64,000 nucleotides of DNA from assembly GCF_011764505.1 (NCBI RefSeq), contig NZ_AP022839.1, forward strand, positions 3,447,001 to 3,511,000, read 5' to 3'. The notes beneath the pieces were generated by a model. The model was not told the origin of the DNA, made no database searches, and was given only the letters and a program-made list of their open reading frames with translations. This DNA comes from Legionella antarctica (lineage in GTDB: Bacteria > Pseudomonadota > Gammaproteobacteria > Legionellales > Legionellaceae). The translations under genes and the position numbers were made by a program. Numbering within the stretch: the first letter of the stretch is position 1; each line of letters opens with the position of its first letter. This document shows positions 35,786-45,303 of the stretch, one piece after another.

Positions 35786-37705
35786 TCAATGCTCTTCAGC
35801 AGGCTTCTCTATCGTCTCGCCATTAACTATTTTGGCAGGTGGTTCTTTAGGGACATCCGTCTTTTCCAAAGGCTTGGAAGAACCCCAATCTTCAGGCGGT
35901 GTAGGTTCATTTCCAGACATAATTTCCTGTATTTGTTTGCTATCAATAGTCTCATACTTTATCAGGCTTTCAGCCATCAGATGTAATTTATCCATATTGA
36001 TAACCAGAATTTCTTTAGCTCTTTGATAATTTCTATCTATAATTGCTCGTACTTCTTCATCAATTTGTTGCGCTGTTCTGTCAGACATTTCCTTATGCTT
36101 ATTCATCGAACGTCCTATAAATACCTCTTCTTCCTCATCACCAAAAGTAAGGGGGCCTAAAGCAGATAAGCCCCAAGAAGTTACCATCTTACGAGCAATC
36201 TCGGTAGATCGCATGATGTCATTCGATGCGCCAGTAGTGACACTTTCAAGGCCGAAAATAAGCTCCTCAGCAATTCGCCCACCGAACAAACTGGATAACT
36301 GGCTTTCCAAACGGCGCTTACTATGGCTGTATCTATCTTGTTCTGGCAAGAACATTGTCACACCAAGTGCTCGTCCACGAGGAATAATTGACACTTTATA
36401 TACCGGGTCATGTTCTGGCACAGACAATCCAACAATTGCATGCCCCGCCTCATGATAAGCAGTCAGTTTTTTCTCATCTTCATCCATCACCATGGAACGT
36501 CTTTCAGCCCCCATCATGATCTTATCTTTGGCTTTATCCAGCTCTTGCATGCTTACTTTTCGTTTATTTGCTCTGGCGGCGAATAAAGCAGCTTCATTTA
36601 CCAAGTTAGACAAGTCAGCACCAGAGAATCCTGGGGTACCTCGAGCAATATCCATCACCTGAACATTAGTATCAACAGGAACTTTCTGCAAATGGACTCT
36701 TAAGATTTGTTCCCGACCTCTAATATCCGGCAAAGGAACTACCACTTGACGGTCAAAACGACCAGGACGTAACAAGGCAGGATCTAAAACATCAGGGCGG
36801 TTAGTTGCCGCCACAACGATAACCCCTTCACTGCCTTCAAAACCATCCATTTCAACCAATAGTTGGTTAAGCGTTTGTTCACGTTCATCGTGACCACCAC
36901 CAAGACCCGCGCCACGATGCCTACCTACAGCATCAATTTCATCTATAAAAATGATACATGGTGCATGTTTCTTTGCTTGTTCAAACATATCACGGACCCG
37001 TGATGCGCCTACCCCCACAAACATTTCGACAAAATCAGAACCAGAAATAGTGAAAAAAGGTACTTTCGCCTCACCAGCAACCGCTCTGGCTAACAAGGTT
37101 TTACCAGTTCCAGGGGAGCCGACCAATAACACGCCACGCGGAATACGCCCCCCCAAACTTTGGAACTTGGTTGGGTCACGCAAAAAGTCAACCAGTTCCT
37201 TTACCTCTTCTTTAGCCTCATCAACACCAGCTACATCGGCAAAAGTAACCTTCACTTGATCTTCACCCAACAACCGTGCACGCGAACGACCAAAGGACAT
37301 TGCTCCTCTGCCACCACCGCCTTGCATTTGACGCATGAAGAATACCCAGACGCCAATTAACAGTAACATGGGGAACCAGTTGATGAATAAATGCAAGAGG
37401 AAACTCTCTTGTTGTTTTTCCTGCCCACTGACATCCACTTTGCCTTTGAGCAATTCACCTAATAAGGCATTGTCCTGCATAGGCATGTAGGTGACAAAAC
37501 GTTTGTTGTTTTTTGTCATCCCTTTGATGATTTTGCTATCCTCAATTGTAACTGAGTTCACCATGCCTTGATCTACGTCTTTCAGAAACTGGCTGTAGGA
37601 AACTTTCTCAGCAACAGAGTTACGAGGGCCAAAATTACTGAAAACAGAGACCAGAACAATCGCTATAATCAGCCATAAAAATAAATTCTTAACCATATCG
37701 TTCAA
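35786..37705 (-). CDS. ftsH: ATP-dependent zinc metalloprotease FtsH
   Basis: 639 residues. Membrane-anchored AAA+ protease that degrades misfolded membrane proteins and regulators such as LpxC. Two transmembrane helices (about 5-25 and 103-124) flank a periplasmic domain. Walker A GSPGTGKT is at 196-203, DEID at 255-258 and the zinc motif HEAGH at 418-422. A Glu/Pro-rich tail ends the protein. TTG 37705 is preferred as start because GAGG lies eight bases upstream; ATG four codons in is possible. It follows rlmE. Confidence 0.97.
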   Translation of the reverse strand: MNDMVKNLFLWLIIAIVLVSVFSNFGPRNSVAEKVSYSQFLKDVDQGMVNSVTIEDSKIIKGMTKNNKRFVTYMPMQDNALLGELLKGKVDVSGQEKQQESFLLHLFINWFPMLLLIGVWVFFMRQMQGGGGRGAMSFGRSRARLLGEDQVKVTFADVAGVDEAKEEVKELVDFLRDPTKFQSLGGRIPRGVLLVGSPGTGKTLLARAVAGEAKVPFFTISGSDFVEMFVGVGASRVRDMFEQAKKHAPCIIFIDEIDAVGRHRGAGLGGGHDEREQTLNQLLVEMDGFEGSEGVIVVAATNRPDVLDPALLRPGRFDRQVVVPLPDIRGREQILRVHLQKVPVDTNVQVMDIARGTPGFSGADLSNLVNEAALFAARANKRKVSMQELDKAKDKIMMGAERRSMVMDEDEKKLTAYHEAGHAIVGLSVPEHDPVYKVSIIPRGRALGVTMFLPEQDRYSHSKRRLESQLSSLFGGRIAEELIFGLESVTTGASNDIMRSTEIARKMVTSWGLSALGPLTFGDEEEEVFIGRSMNKHKEMSDRTAQQIDEEVRAIIDRNYQRAKEILVINMDKLHLMAESLIKYETIDSKQIQEIMSGNEPTPPEDWGSSKPLEKTDVPKEPPAKIVNGETIEKPAEEH

Positions 37706-37821
37706 AGTATTAACCTCGTTAGTTACTTACAGCCTTGTTGTGAGAACCATAACTACAGCTCTTGTGAATTAAATCACCGAAAACACTGCATATTCATCCA
37801 AAAGAGATATCTCTAAAGCTA

Positions 37822-38442
37822 CTATAAATTATAGCCCTTTGCCAGCAAATAGGTTTCTTTTGAACGAGATCGTGAGGCGGATGGTTTACGTATCACCACT
37901 TTCTCAAAGGATGCTCGCGCCTGTTTTACCAAATCATCAAAACCAGAGCCATGAAAAATTTTTACTAACATAGTGCCCCCAGGTTTTAACATTTTTTCTG
38001 CAAAATCAAAAGCTAACTCTACCAAGTACATGGCTCTTGGTATATCTATTGCGGTACTTCCACTCATATTTGGGGCCATATCTGATAATAACAAGTCCAA
38101 GCTTCGCTCAGGAATTAAATTCATTAGTTCTTGCAGAACGTTATCTTCCCTAAAATCCCCATGAATGAACGATACATCCGGCAAAGCATCCATGGGTAAA
38201 ATATCTAAAGCCACGATAAGCCCTTTGCCTTGAAGTTTTTCAGAAACATATTGCGTCCATCCCCCCGGTGCAGCCCCTAAATCGACCACGGTCATCCCAG
38301 GTTTAAGGAGCGACTCTTTGTCGTCCACCTCTTTTAACTTATAAATTGCTCGACTTCTATAGCCTTCAGCTTGTGCTTTTTTTACATAAACGTCATTAAA
38401 ATGCTCATCTAACCAACGTTTACTACTTTTAGTACGCCTCAT
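37822..38442 (-). CDS. rlmE: 23S rRNA 2'-O-ribose U2552 methyltransferase
   Basis: About 206 residues from ATG 38442 (MRRTKSSKRWLDEHFND); ATG 38448 and TTG 38451 are alternative starts and no ribosome site decides. It has the RrmJ SAM-binding fold: VVDLGAAPGGWTQYVSEKL, the catalytic tetrad residues in SRAIYKLKE, LSDMAPNMSG and LVKIFHGSGFD. The enzyme methylates U2552 of the 50S A-loop. It is divergent from yhbY and leads the rlmE-ftsH-folP-glmM block. Confidence 0.95.
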   Translation of the reverse strand: MRRTKSSKRWLDEHFNDVYVKKAQAEGYRSRAIYKLKEVDDKESLLKPGMTVVDLGAAPGGWTQYVSEKLQGKGLIVALDILPMDALPDVSFIHGDFREDNVLQELMNLIPERSLDLLLSDMAPNMSGSTAIDIPRAMYLVELAFDFAEKMLKPGGTMLVKIFHGSGFDDLVKQARASFEKVVIRKPSASRSRSKETYLLAKGYNL

Positions 38443-38544
38443 AACCATCAAATTTTATAGATTTTTCTTATGATACTGAATTTTACTACCTTTTCCCAGC
38501 AAAACGTGCAATAATTTGCCATTTTATCAATCAGGAACCTGAAA

Positions 38545-38817
38545 TTGGATACTTCGTTCAAACAATCACTTAAAGCTCAAGCTCATCATTTAAAACCAGT
38601 AATCCTTCTTGGTTCCAAAGGACTCACTGAAGCGGTTGTTGCTGAAACTAACATTGCATTGCTCTCCCATGAGTTAATCAAGGTTAAAATCAACGGTGCA
38701 GAAAAGGAAGACCGCTTGGCAATGACAAACGAATTATGTCAACAGGTACAAGCAGAGCTGGTGCAACTGATTGGTAATACAGTAATTTTGTATCGCAAAA
38801 ATGAAGAAAAACGTTAA
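38545..38817 (+). CDS. yhbY: YhbY/CRS1-YhbY RNA-binding protein
   Basis: 90-residue KH-like CRM-domain protein: LKAQAHHLKPVILLGSKGLTE, the GxxG loop in LLGSKG, HELIKVKINGAEKEDR and IGNTVILYRKNEE. YhbY associates with pre-50S particles. No ATG is available; it starts at TTG with AGGAA seven bases upstream. Divergence from rlmE is the same as in E. coli. Confidence 0.92.
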   Translation: MDTSFKQSLKAQAHHLKPVILLGSKGLTEAVVAETNIALLSHELIKVKINGAEKEDRLAMTNELCQQVQAELVQLIGNTVILYRKNEEKR

Positions 38818-38920
38818 TCAGTTAATAGCTACATCCTCTCTTTTAAGGACAGGAAACGTCTCTCTATAGGGTCAAGATCCACTTTTTTTAAAATTCTTCA
38901 TCCAACGATACTACCATTTA

Positions 38921-38995
38921 CCTACGTCCCGTGACTTGCCGATGAAATTCAGAGAGGCTTGTGATTCCTCTGGAAGACAAGCCGAGGGACGTAAG
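38921..38995. repeat. palindromic intergenic element (REP-like)
   Basis: Outer arms TACGTCCC (38923-38930) and GGGACGTA (38986-38993) are exact inverted copies. Inside them CTTG/CAAG and CAGAGAGG/CCTCTG segments also pair, giving an interrupted stem of about 75 bases. It lies between the convergent yhbY and acyltransferase genes. It looks like a decayed dispersed palindrome of the kind common between Legionella genes; it could also act as a bidirectional terminator. Confidence 0.5.
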
Positions 38996-39062
38996 TCAGT
39001 GCGTTTAAAGCCTTAGAGTATGGTGTCATTAGGGATTTACTGCCCACTTGTATCTTAAAAAT

Positions 39063-41039
39063 CTAGGTTAATGGATTAGCAAATTTTTGTAAGTATAAAA
39101 CCCCAAACTGATAGGATGCGTAATCAGTAATATGACCTGCATCACGATATACTGGAACTCCATTGATATCCGCTCTGCAAATATTGTTCTGACATTGCAC
39201 CTTTTTAGGATCCATTACTATCAACATCGGATATTTAACTTTCATTTTATTAAATAAATATTCAAACCATTTATCTCCCTCTGATGGTGTCAAGTGAAAG
39301 CTGCACTGTTTTGAACTATAAGGTTGTCGTAATTTAATATGTTTAAAAAAACAATCATGAAAGTTATCCTGCATCAATGCTGTTGACTTAATCAATATCG
39401 GTTTTGCACCAGATTCGCTTATGATGTTTAGCGCGTTATCCAGAGCGATCTCTATCCTTTTTTTTGTTAATGGTAATGAACGCTCATCTCCTAAATAATT
39501 TATTATATTTTCAGATAAATAGTTAGTCCAAACCTGTCCAATAATCACATAATTATAATGATTATCTTTTATCATTCGATAATATTTTGCAGTTTGATCG
39601 TGACATTCCCCATAAATTTGATTTTTGAAATGCCACCAGTCATAAAGATCAATCCCGGGCAGGGTAAGACAAGATGAAGTCCCTTGGGCTAACATGGAAA
39701 CATTGGCAGCTTGACCCAGGATATCCATAAACCCCCAATAATGATTTGAAAAAGAATCCCCAATCATCAAACCTGTTTTACTATTCAATTTTTTAGCGCC
39801 TATTTTACATTGTGTATCAATATCAGTTTTTTTATTACCAATACACAAAGGTCTTTGCCAACTACTGAATTGGTCCAATTGCTGATAGATGTTAACTAAC
39901 TCATGATTAAAGCGCTGGGGAAATCCCAAGTTTGCCTTGATAAAATAATCTGCTGTATAGACCGTCAATATGGGTAGCAACAATAAACTACAGACTGTGT
40001 ATTGGAACTTAATCTGCTTCATCCGTCTTGATGGTATTTCAATGTATTTCCAGGAAAAATAGGCCAAAATAAAAGCAAACACATAAGCCACTATCAAAAT
40101 TACGGGGGTTTCTACTATGCTTTGGTACCTTAAGGTTGAGAATACAGCCCAATGCCAAATATAGAGTGAATAGGACAGGAGCCCGATAAACACCATTGGA
40201 CGAAAAGAGAGTAGTCTGATTACCGGCTCGGCTGGATAAAGGTCTCCTAAAACGATTAAAAATCCGGTGGCAGCACAGACAGCAAATGCGTACAAATTGG
40301 GATAGCCAAGAAGAATATGATCCAGACTGGCTATGTAAAAAATCGTTATCAGTGCACCTCCTCCGATTCCATTTAAAATATATTTATTAATTGAAATGGG
40401 GCGCAATGAAATCAAAGCGATGCTTGCTCCTATTAAAAACTCAAAAATTCGACTGGAAAATTGATAATAAGTTTGTTCTGGAAGGGTTTTTGAATAGTGT
40501 AACGAGAACAATAAACTGACAAAGGTAAGAAAATAAATTACTCCAATCAGGTTCCTTCGACTAAAAATCCGGTCTAAACAATACAGGACCAGAGGTAAAA
40601 TCAAATAACATTGCCATTCTATCGAAAGAGACCAGGTATGTAATAACGGGAGCTGGTGAGTATCAGGGGAAAAATATCCCGTTGTTGTCTGATTAAAAAA
40701 AAGATTGGAGATAAATAAACACGTTTTACGTGCACTTCGACTGTATTGAATTAAATCATCTGGTAAATAAAATAATAAGGTAACCAGCATCGTGAAAAAA
40801 ATCAGGCATATCAACACGGGTTGCAATCGCCATAACCTGCGATTATAAAAATCTATGAAGGAAAAAAAATTATTATTCAAGGAATTATGAATAATACCAG
40901 TAATGAGAAATCCGGATATAACAAAAAATATATCTACCCCTATAAATCCGGAGGGGAAAAGTGAAAGACCACCATGATAAATAAGGACCAGTAAAATAGC
41001 GATTGCTCTTAATCCATCAATATCAGGTCTGTACGTCAT
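39063..41039 (-). CDS. membrane O-acyltransferase with SGNH domain (OafA type)
   Basis: 658 residues. An N-terminal acyltransferase-3 domain of about ten helices (1-370) opens YRPDIDGLRAIAILLVLIYH with the conserved Arg and His, and has GFIGVDIFFVISGFLITGII in part. A periplasmic SGNH-hydrolase-like domain follows (about 400-658) with the nucleophile block MIGDSFSNHYWGF and the C-terminal DxxH as RDAGHITDYA. Such two-domain proteins acetylate surface polysaccharides, LPS or peptidoglycan. In Legionella, O-acetylation of LPS is a known serogroup trait, but the substrate here cannot be read from sequence. It stands alone between unrelated genes. Confidence 0.9.
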   Translation of the reverse strand: MTYRPDIDGLRAIAILLVLIYHGGLSLFPSGFIGVDIFFVISGFLITGIIHNSLNNNFFSFIDFYNRRLWRLQPVLICLIFFTMLVTLLFYLPDDLIQYSRSARKTCLFISNLFFNQTTTGYFSPDTHQLPLLHTWSLSIEWQCYLILPLVLYCLDRIFSRRNLIGVIYFLTFVSLLFSLHYSKTLPEQTYYQFSSRIFEFLIGASIALISLRPISINKYILNGIGGGALITIFYIASLDHILLGYPNLYAFAVCAATGFLIVLGDLYPAEPVIRLLSFRPMVFIGLLSYSLYIWHWAVFSTLRYQSIVETPVILIVAYVFAFILAYFSWKYIEIPSRRMKQIKFQYTVCSLLLLPILTVYTADYFIKANLGFPQRFNHELVNIYQQLDQFSSWQRPLCIGNKKTDIDTQCKIGAKKLNSKTGLMIGDSFSNHYWGFMDILGQAANVSMLAQGTSSCLTLPGIDLYDWWHFKNQIYGECHDQTAKYYRMIKDNHYNYVIIGQVWTNYLSENIINYLGDERSLPLTKKRIEIALDNALNIISESGAKPILIKSTALMQDNFHDCFFKHIKLRQPYSSKQCSFHLTPSEGDKWFEYLFNKMKVKYPMLIVMDPKKVQCQNNICRADINGVPVYRDAGHITDYASYQFGVLYLQKFANPLT

Positions 41040-41187
41040 TGAGATAATTTTCGTTTAAAAAGGGAGCTATCTTATCATCTTGCCTCTAGTTCATGAACTG
41101 TTTTCATATTAATCTACACATTGCTTTTGCAAGCTGGTTATTATTGCCAGGCTGTTAAAATTATTATCATATCAATCAAAATAAAAG

Positions 41188-41832
41188 TTAATTTTCATTC
41201 GGCAACGTTATACTTTGATGTGTTAAGCCTGGTTGAGAATTTATCCCCGGATTAAAAAATTGATTAGTATTCTTTTTTGAAAGTTCGTCAAGAAATTCGT
41301 TCATTAAGGTCAGTTTATTCTTAAATTCAGTATATAAATCTGGATATTGATCTCGTTTTAGTTCGAACATCTCTATGACTTTTTTTAGCGATGCAGCAGG
41401 GCTTAAGTCCCCATTATTGTCTAAATAATCGTTAAACTCCGAGCTAATTTCAGTTTCGATCTTAATAAACTCTTTGTGCTTATCAATAGATGATATAACA
41501 AGAGAGTTAAAATCTTCTCTAATAATATTTTCGCGTGCCGCATCATTTTGACCAAACTCCTTTACCAGCGCACTTTGCACAGCAGTCAATCCGGCATAAT
41601 GTTGACCAAGGGAATGATGTATCGATATGAGAGGTCGATGTAAAAATTTACTCTGGCATTCTTTTACAAAAGCATAATAGTCAACCGCCTGACCTTTACG
41701 CAACTCATTGACGCCCTCCCCATAAAACCAGTTAGTCAATTCTTCCTTATCAAGAGCAATGTGTGATCTTAGCGTTCTAATGTACTTGCGTACTTCATCT
41801 TCATAAATGCTAAAGGTTGAAAATTTTGGCAT
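41188..41832 (-). CDS. hypothetical protein, possible effector
   Basis: 214 residues, soluble, mostly helical by composition, with no signal peptide and no family I recognise. The start ATG has AGGA seven bases upstream. The C-terminus is polar (NPGINSQPGLTHQSITLPNEN). It is divergent from another unknown gene at 42196. An exact tandem TATTGACT duplication at 41854-41869 lies about 22 bases before the start. Orphan soluble proteins beside accessory genes in Legionella are often Dot/Icm substrates, but nothing in the sequence proves that. Confidence 0.65.
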   Translation of the reverse strand: MPKFSTFSIYEDEVRKYIRTLRSHIALDKEELTNWFYGEGVNELRKGQAVDYYAFVKECQSKFLHRPLISIHHSLGQHYAGLTAVQSALVKEFGQNDAARENIIREDFNSLVISSIDKHKEFIKIETEISSEFNDYLDNNGDLSPAASLKKVIEMFELKRDQYPDLYTEFKNKLTLMNEFLDELSKKNTNQFFNPGINSQPGLTHQSITLPNEN

Positions 41833-42195
41833 AAAAATATCCTTTTATAAATCTATTGACTTATTGACTAAGTTGGATCTGGAGCCTTAAAAAACACATG
41901 ACTGTAATCCATCCTTTTTTCCCCAGTCACACAATTGTATTTTTTTTAGGAGGGTTGTCATTAATACGGTTTATATAACGAGTGACATGGTCAAGACAAA
42001 TTAAAGTCCAGTTAAATTGACAAGGGCTAAAAATCTCTTTGCCGATCAAAATATCGGGACCACTCAAAGAAAGTGATAACAATTGTTCTGTAAATTGGAG
42101 GAAATCGCTCGAGTCTATTAAGCAAAAAAAAATCTTTTAATATAACATTAAGTTTATTTGTGTAGAATGAGGACACTAATTGCCTGGAACTATTT
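41833..42195. promoter_or_regulatory. divergent intergenic region of two unknown genes
   Basis: No ORF. It contains two adjacent copies of TATTGACT (41854-41869) near the minus-strand gene and the PmrA-box-like repeat at 42137-42154 near the plus-strand gene. The middle is AT-rich with no convincing hairpin. Confidence 0.5.
42137..42154 (+). promoter_or_regulatory. PmrA-box-like direct repeat
   Basis: TTAATAT (42137) and TTAAGTT (42148) are spaced 11 bases apart, similar to the tandem TTAAT-type half-sites of the PmrA response regulator that controls many Legionella effectors. A TAGAAT -10-like hexamer lies at 42163, just downstream, and the gene starts at 42196. AT-rich chance similarity is possible. 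Confidence 0.35.
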
Positions 42196-42990
42196 ATGCT
42201 TGAAAAATATTTAAAACAACTATTGAAAACAGACCTCTGCAGTGAAGATGAATTAGATAACCTTGATGAGTATATTCAAAAAGAGTCGACCTCGTTATTA
42301 TTGGATTTAATTACTGACGTAGATTTTAGTGGGGTTTTATTTCAATCTACTACTAAAATAATTTATGACGCCTCAACAGTTCCCTTAAGTTTTTATTTTC
42401 TTATGATGCTAATAAATTTTGACCCAACCTATTTTAAAAAAATAATAGAAATACCGGATCTTAAAAACATATTTTTAAAAGCCACAGAGGAATATCGAAA
42501 AGAACATGATGAAAATCCATTTTTCGAACCTATTTTAACTAACAAATCTGCCGATGAAAATTTAGTTGCTATTTTAGCTGATGGGGCGCTTAATAGGTGT
42601 TTTTATACAAGCCGTCACGCAGGAAGAGATCTAACTGCTTTTACCAGAAATCATCCTTCAAAAATAGAGCAAATATTATCTCATCCGGTACTTAAAATAG
42701 CAATTATGAATGATAAAGATCATCGCTCCGCAATTGGTGATATTTTATCTTTCAGTCAGAGCAAAAAGGATGCAGATTTGGTGTTTTCTAATCCATTTTT
42801 TGGAGCATGGCGTGAGCAGTTGAAAATAGAAATCTATAATAAGATTGCTGAAAACTATCGCGCAAACCTTCCTAACTCACTGGTTAAATGCTGTTTATTT
42901 AGTATTAGTGAAAATAAACAGACCCTTTCTGCAATTGATAATTTAACAGAAGAACTACAGGAAGCTATTTACAACTTTTCTAAAACCTGA
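42196..42990 (+). CDS. hypothetical protein, possible Dot/Icm effector
   Basis: 264 residues with no recognised domain. It begins MLEKYLKQLLKTDLCSEDE and is acidic and helical; residues 40-120 read like helical repeats (FYFLMMLINFDPTYFKKI). The C-terminus has an acidic patch followed by small and hydrophobic residues (TEELQEAIYNFSKT), reminiscent of the E-block translocation signal. Together with the PmrA-like repeat upstream this makes an effector plausible. Codon use and AT content are on the high side of the window, which suggests acquisition. No transmembrane segment is seen. Confidence 0.6.
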   Translation: MLEKYLKQLLKTDLCSEDELDNLDEYIQKESTSLLLDLITDVDFSGVLFQSTTKIIYDASTVPLSFYFLMMLINFDPTYFKKIIEIPDLKNIFLKATEEYRKEHDENPFFEPILTNKSADENLVAILADGALNRCFYTSRHAGRDLTAFTRNHPSKIEQILSHPVLKIAIMNDKDHRSAIGDILSFSQSKKDADLVFSNPFFGAWREQLKIEIYNKIAENYRANLPNSLVKCCLFSISENKQTLSAIDNLTEELQEAIYNFSKT

Positions 42991-43236
42991 TCACCAATAT
43001 AGTTAATTTTAACGTAATACTATTTCATCAAATAACAGCACCTCTTGTTCTGTCTAGCAAGCTTTTGCCCAATGTTTTTTGTTGGATACCCGGCTATTTT
43101 TATTGCAAAGAATGCAATTAAATCAGTATGTTCCAGTTGAATAAACTTCTTCAGATTTTAAATTGAATGATAGGTTAGAATTACCAGTTACAGTTAAGAT
43201 GTCGAGTTTTGAAGAGAGATGATAGCGGTTCTTAAT

Positions 43237-43254
43237 GGAATAATTAATTATTCC
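43237..43254. promoter_or_regulatory. 18-bp perfect palindrome upstream of frgA
   Basis: GGAATAATTAATTATTCC is identical to its reverse complement. It lies 11 bases before the putative -35 of frgA. It has no U-tract and is spaced like an activator or second repressor site, though it could also be a chance AT-rich palindrome. Confidence 0.45.
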
Positions 43255-43269
43255 GCTTTCCTGCTTGCA

Positions 43270-43288
43270 AATGAGAATCATTATCATT
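43270..43288 (+). promoter_or_regulatory. Fur box of frgA
   Basis: Within AATGAGAATCATTATCATT the core TGAGAATCATTATCA differs from the 7-1-7 Fur consensus TGATAATNATTATCA at one position. It overlaps the spacer and -10 of the likely promoter, so iron-loaded Fur would block transcription. frgA was named as a Fur-regulated gene, which agrees. Confidence 0.9.
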
Positions 43289-43326
43289 TATATTGATAAC
43301 ATAATTGTTCTTATTTGGGGATCAGC

Positions 43327-45066
43327 ATGGCTTTGGCGTATGGAAATTTTCATGAACTTAGTCACCAATTACGTTTTTTATTATTTGAAATCGGCATAGG
43401 GTTGCCGCAAAGCAGCATTGATTATTTTATCGCTCAGGCGCATAAAAATGCCTTGGATCGCCTGCAGCACTCAGCTGTTGCGGAAGGAATAATTACCGCA
43501 CCTATAGCCAGCCACCATGTCCATGACTTTATCGATCAATTACAGATTACTTTAAAGCACTCAAATCCAGAAAGTCAATTTTATCAATGGAGTAGCATTC
43601 GCGATGAATTGGATGAATCAATTGCTAATGATGCTCTAGCCCAAGCCTATAAACAACGCTGGAACGTTCAGATTTGTAATGAAGCATATCAGTATGACAG
43701 CCTTTGGTCATGGATAAACAATAACCAGACAGCACACCAGGCGTTTCTATTTCTCGAACAATGGGGAGATCAAGGCCATCCAGATTACCCAGGTTTTCGG
43801 GCCAAGATGGGATTCACGCGGCGAGAAGTGTTACAAAAATCTCCTGAATTTCAGGCAAAAATCAGCCTCCACTGGTGTGCTTTAAGTAAACATAAAATCA
43901 ACACCGCTCCTGACTCAACTAATTTTAATGCTTTGATTGCCCGTGAATTTCCAAATGAACATAAGCTATGGCAAGAAAAGTTACAATTTAACCATTTAAA
44001 TCCACAAGAATATGTCCCTGTTCCTGTCCATCCCTGGCAATGGCGCAATAAATTACAAATCATGTGCAGTCAACTAACCGATTGCAAATCGCTTATCTTG
44101 TTTCCCCATCACCAAACAGTAATGCCATCTATGTCTTTGGACACAATGATGCCAATAGATCATTCAAACACACTCATTAAACTTGCTGTTAATGTATCTA
44201 CACCTGATCCCTCCAAAACAGCCACATCAGAAGAAGAACAATACAACTGCGCCATGGTGGATTGGATAAATTCTTTATTAACTAAATCAGACCACTATCA
44301 GAATACTTTATTTTTAGCCCACGATTTAGCTCGATTGAGAGTAAATAGCTCATCTGTTTCTAATTACTTTCAGAAGGAGCTATCGGTTAACCTTCTTCAA
44401 CACCCATCAAGTGTAATAAAAGCGGAACAAAAAATAGTCCCATTGATGAGTTTATTTGCTAACTCGCCCTTATCAAATAAACCATTACTTGTTGAAATTA
44501 TTATGGAGAGTGGCTTAACTCCAATTAATTATTTCAGCCAGTATTGCCATACGGTTTTATTAGGACAACTGCATTTATTATTGAAATACGGGGTCTCGTT
44601 AAAAGCAAAGCCTCACAACACTCTGATCATATTTAGTGACCATAGACCTCAAGGTTTAATTCTACAAAGTCTCGAAAAAATTAAAGTTGATTATTCTCCG
44701 TCCTTTGAGGAGAGCAAAAAACCTGATTTGCCCGCTACTTCAAGCATAAAATCAACCAGTCTCGATGCAATAAGAACCGTTTTTACTCATGGAACCTTGC
44801 AAAATAATCTGGGTCACTGGATAAATTGTCTAAAACAGCAGTACTCACTAGGTGCCAATCAATTATGGCATATTGTATACGATGTGATGCAAACTGTGTT
44901 AAATGATCTTTCTATGGAAATTCATCCTCGCCTTTTTTGCTGGCAAAAACATCAATTATTACACGACATATGGCAACATCAATGCCTATTAACTATGCGT
45001 TTGAAAGGTGATCTCAGTAAGGATATCTATAGAGCCAAACTCAACCCTCTTAATCCCTGTTATTAG
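43327..45066 (+). CDS. frgA: NIS siderophore synthetase FrgA (IucA/IucC family)
   Basis: 579 residues from ATG 43327, chosen over TTG 43315 because GGGGA lies six bases before it. It belongs to the NRPS-independent siderophore synthetases, which use ATP to join carboxylic acids such as citrate to amines or alcohols. Visible are QGHPDYPGFRAKMGF, the VHPWQWRNKL block, LIKLAVNVSTP and the C-terminal FhuF-like part ending HPRLFCWQKHQ. The gene is iron-repressed through the Fur box. It is apart from the legiobactin genes as far as the window shows; the exact product is not readable from sequence. Confidence 0.9.
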   Translation: MALAYGNFHELSHQLRFLLFEIGIGLPQSSIDYFIAQAHKNALDRLQHSAVAEGIITAPIASHHVHDFIDQLQITLKHSNPESQFYQWSSIRDELDESIANDALAQAYKQRWNVQICNEAYQYDSLWSWINNNQTAHQAFLFLEQWGDQGHPDYPGFRAKMGFTRREVLQKSPEFQAKISLHWCALSKHKINTAPDSTNFNALIAREFPNEHKLWQEKLQFNHLNPQEYVPVPVHPWQWRNKLQIMCSQLTDCKSLILFPHHQTVMPSMSLDTMMPIDHSNTLIKLAVNVSTPDPSKTATSEEEQYNCAMVDWINSLLTKSDHYQNTLFLAHDLARLRVNSSSVSNYFQKELSVNLLQHPSSVIKAEQKIVPLMSLFANSPLSNKPLLVEIIMESGLTPINYFSQYCHTVLLGQLHLLLKYGVSLKAKPHNTLIIFSDHRPQGLILQSLEKIKVDYSPSFEESKKPDLPATSSIKSTSLDAIRTVFTHGTLQNNLGHWINCLKQQYSLGANQLWHIVYDVMQTVLNDLSMEIHPRLFCWQKHQLLHDIWQHQCLLTMRLKGDLSKDIYRAKLNPLNPCY

Positions 45067-45115
45067 AATACAAATCATTACAAGGCTAACAAACAATCGT
45101 CTAATGGAATGCTGC

Positions 45116-45265
45116 TTAAGGGAAGCGCCCATGGTATTCAGCATCAGATAGCTGACTCAATAGCGTGACAGCGGCAACGGTATTGTATAAACTAGCTCTA
45201 TCACTGCCACTTGAAACATCCAGGATTGTGGGTGTAACTTTTGGTGCAATATATTCCCTTAACAA
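45116..45265 (-). pseudogene. antisense coding-like remnant
   Basis: On the minus strand a 50-codon frame between frgA and the phosphatidyltransferase gene reads like real protein (REYIAPKVTPTILDVSSGS, AAVTLLSQLSDAEYHGRFP). It has no ATG and no ribosome site; an in-frame stop lies a few codons upstream of TTG 45265. I read it as the surviving 3' end of a lost gene. I do not recognise the family. Confidence 0.35.
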
Positions 45266-45303
45266 TTTTTTAAAATTGGGGGATTAAAATTATCGCATGC
45301 CAC

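Larger units (their letters stand above)
42991..43326. promoter_or_regulatory. intergenic region with frgA control sites
   Basis: No gene. The last 90 bases hold an 18-base perfect palindrome (43237-43254), a Fur box (43270-43288) and a likely promoter: TTGCAA at 43265 and TTATAT at 43288, 17 bases apart. The Fur box lies exactly between and over these elements. I see nothing else in the first 240 bases. Confidence 0.6.
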
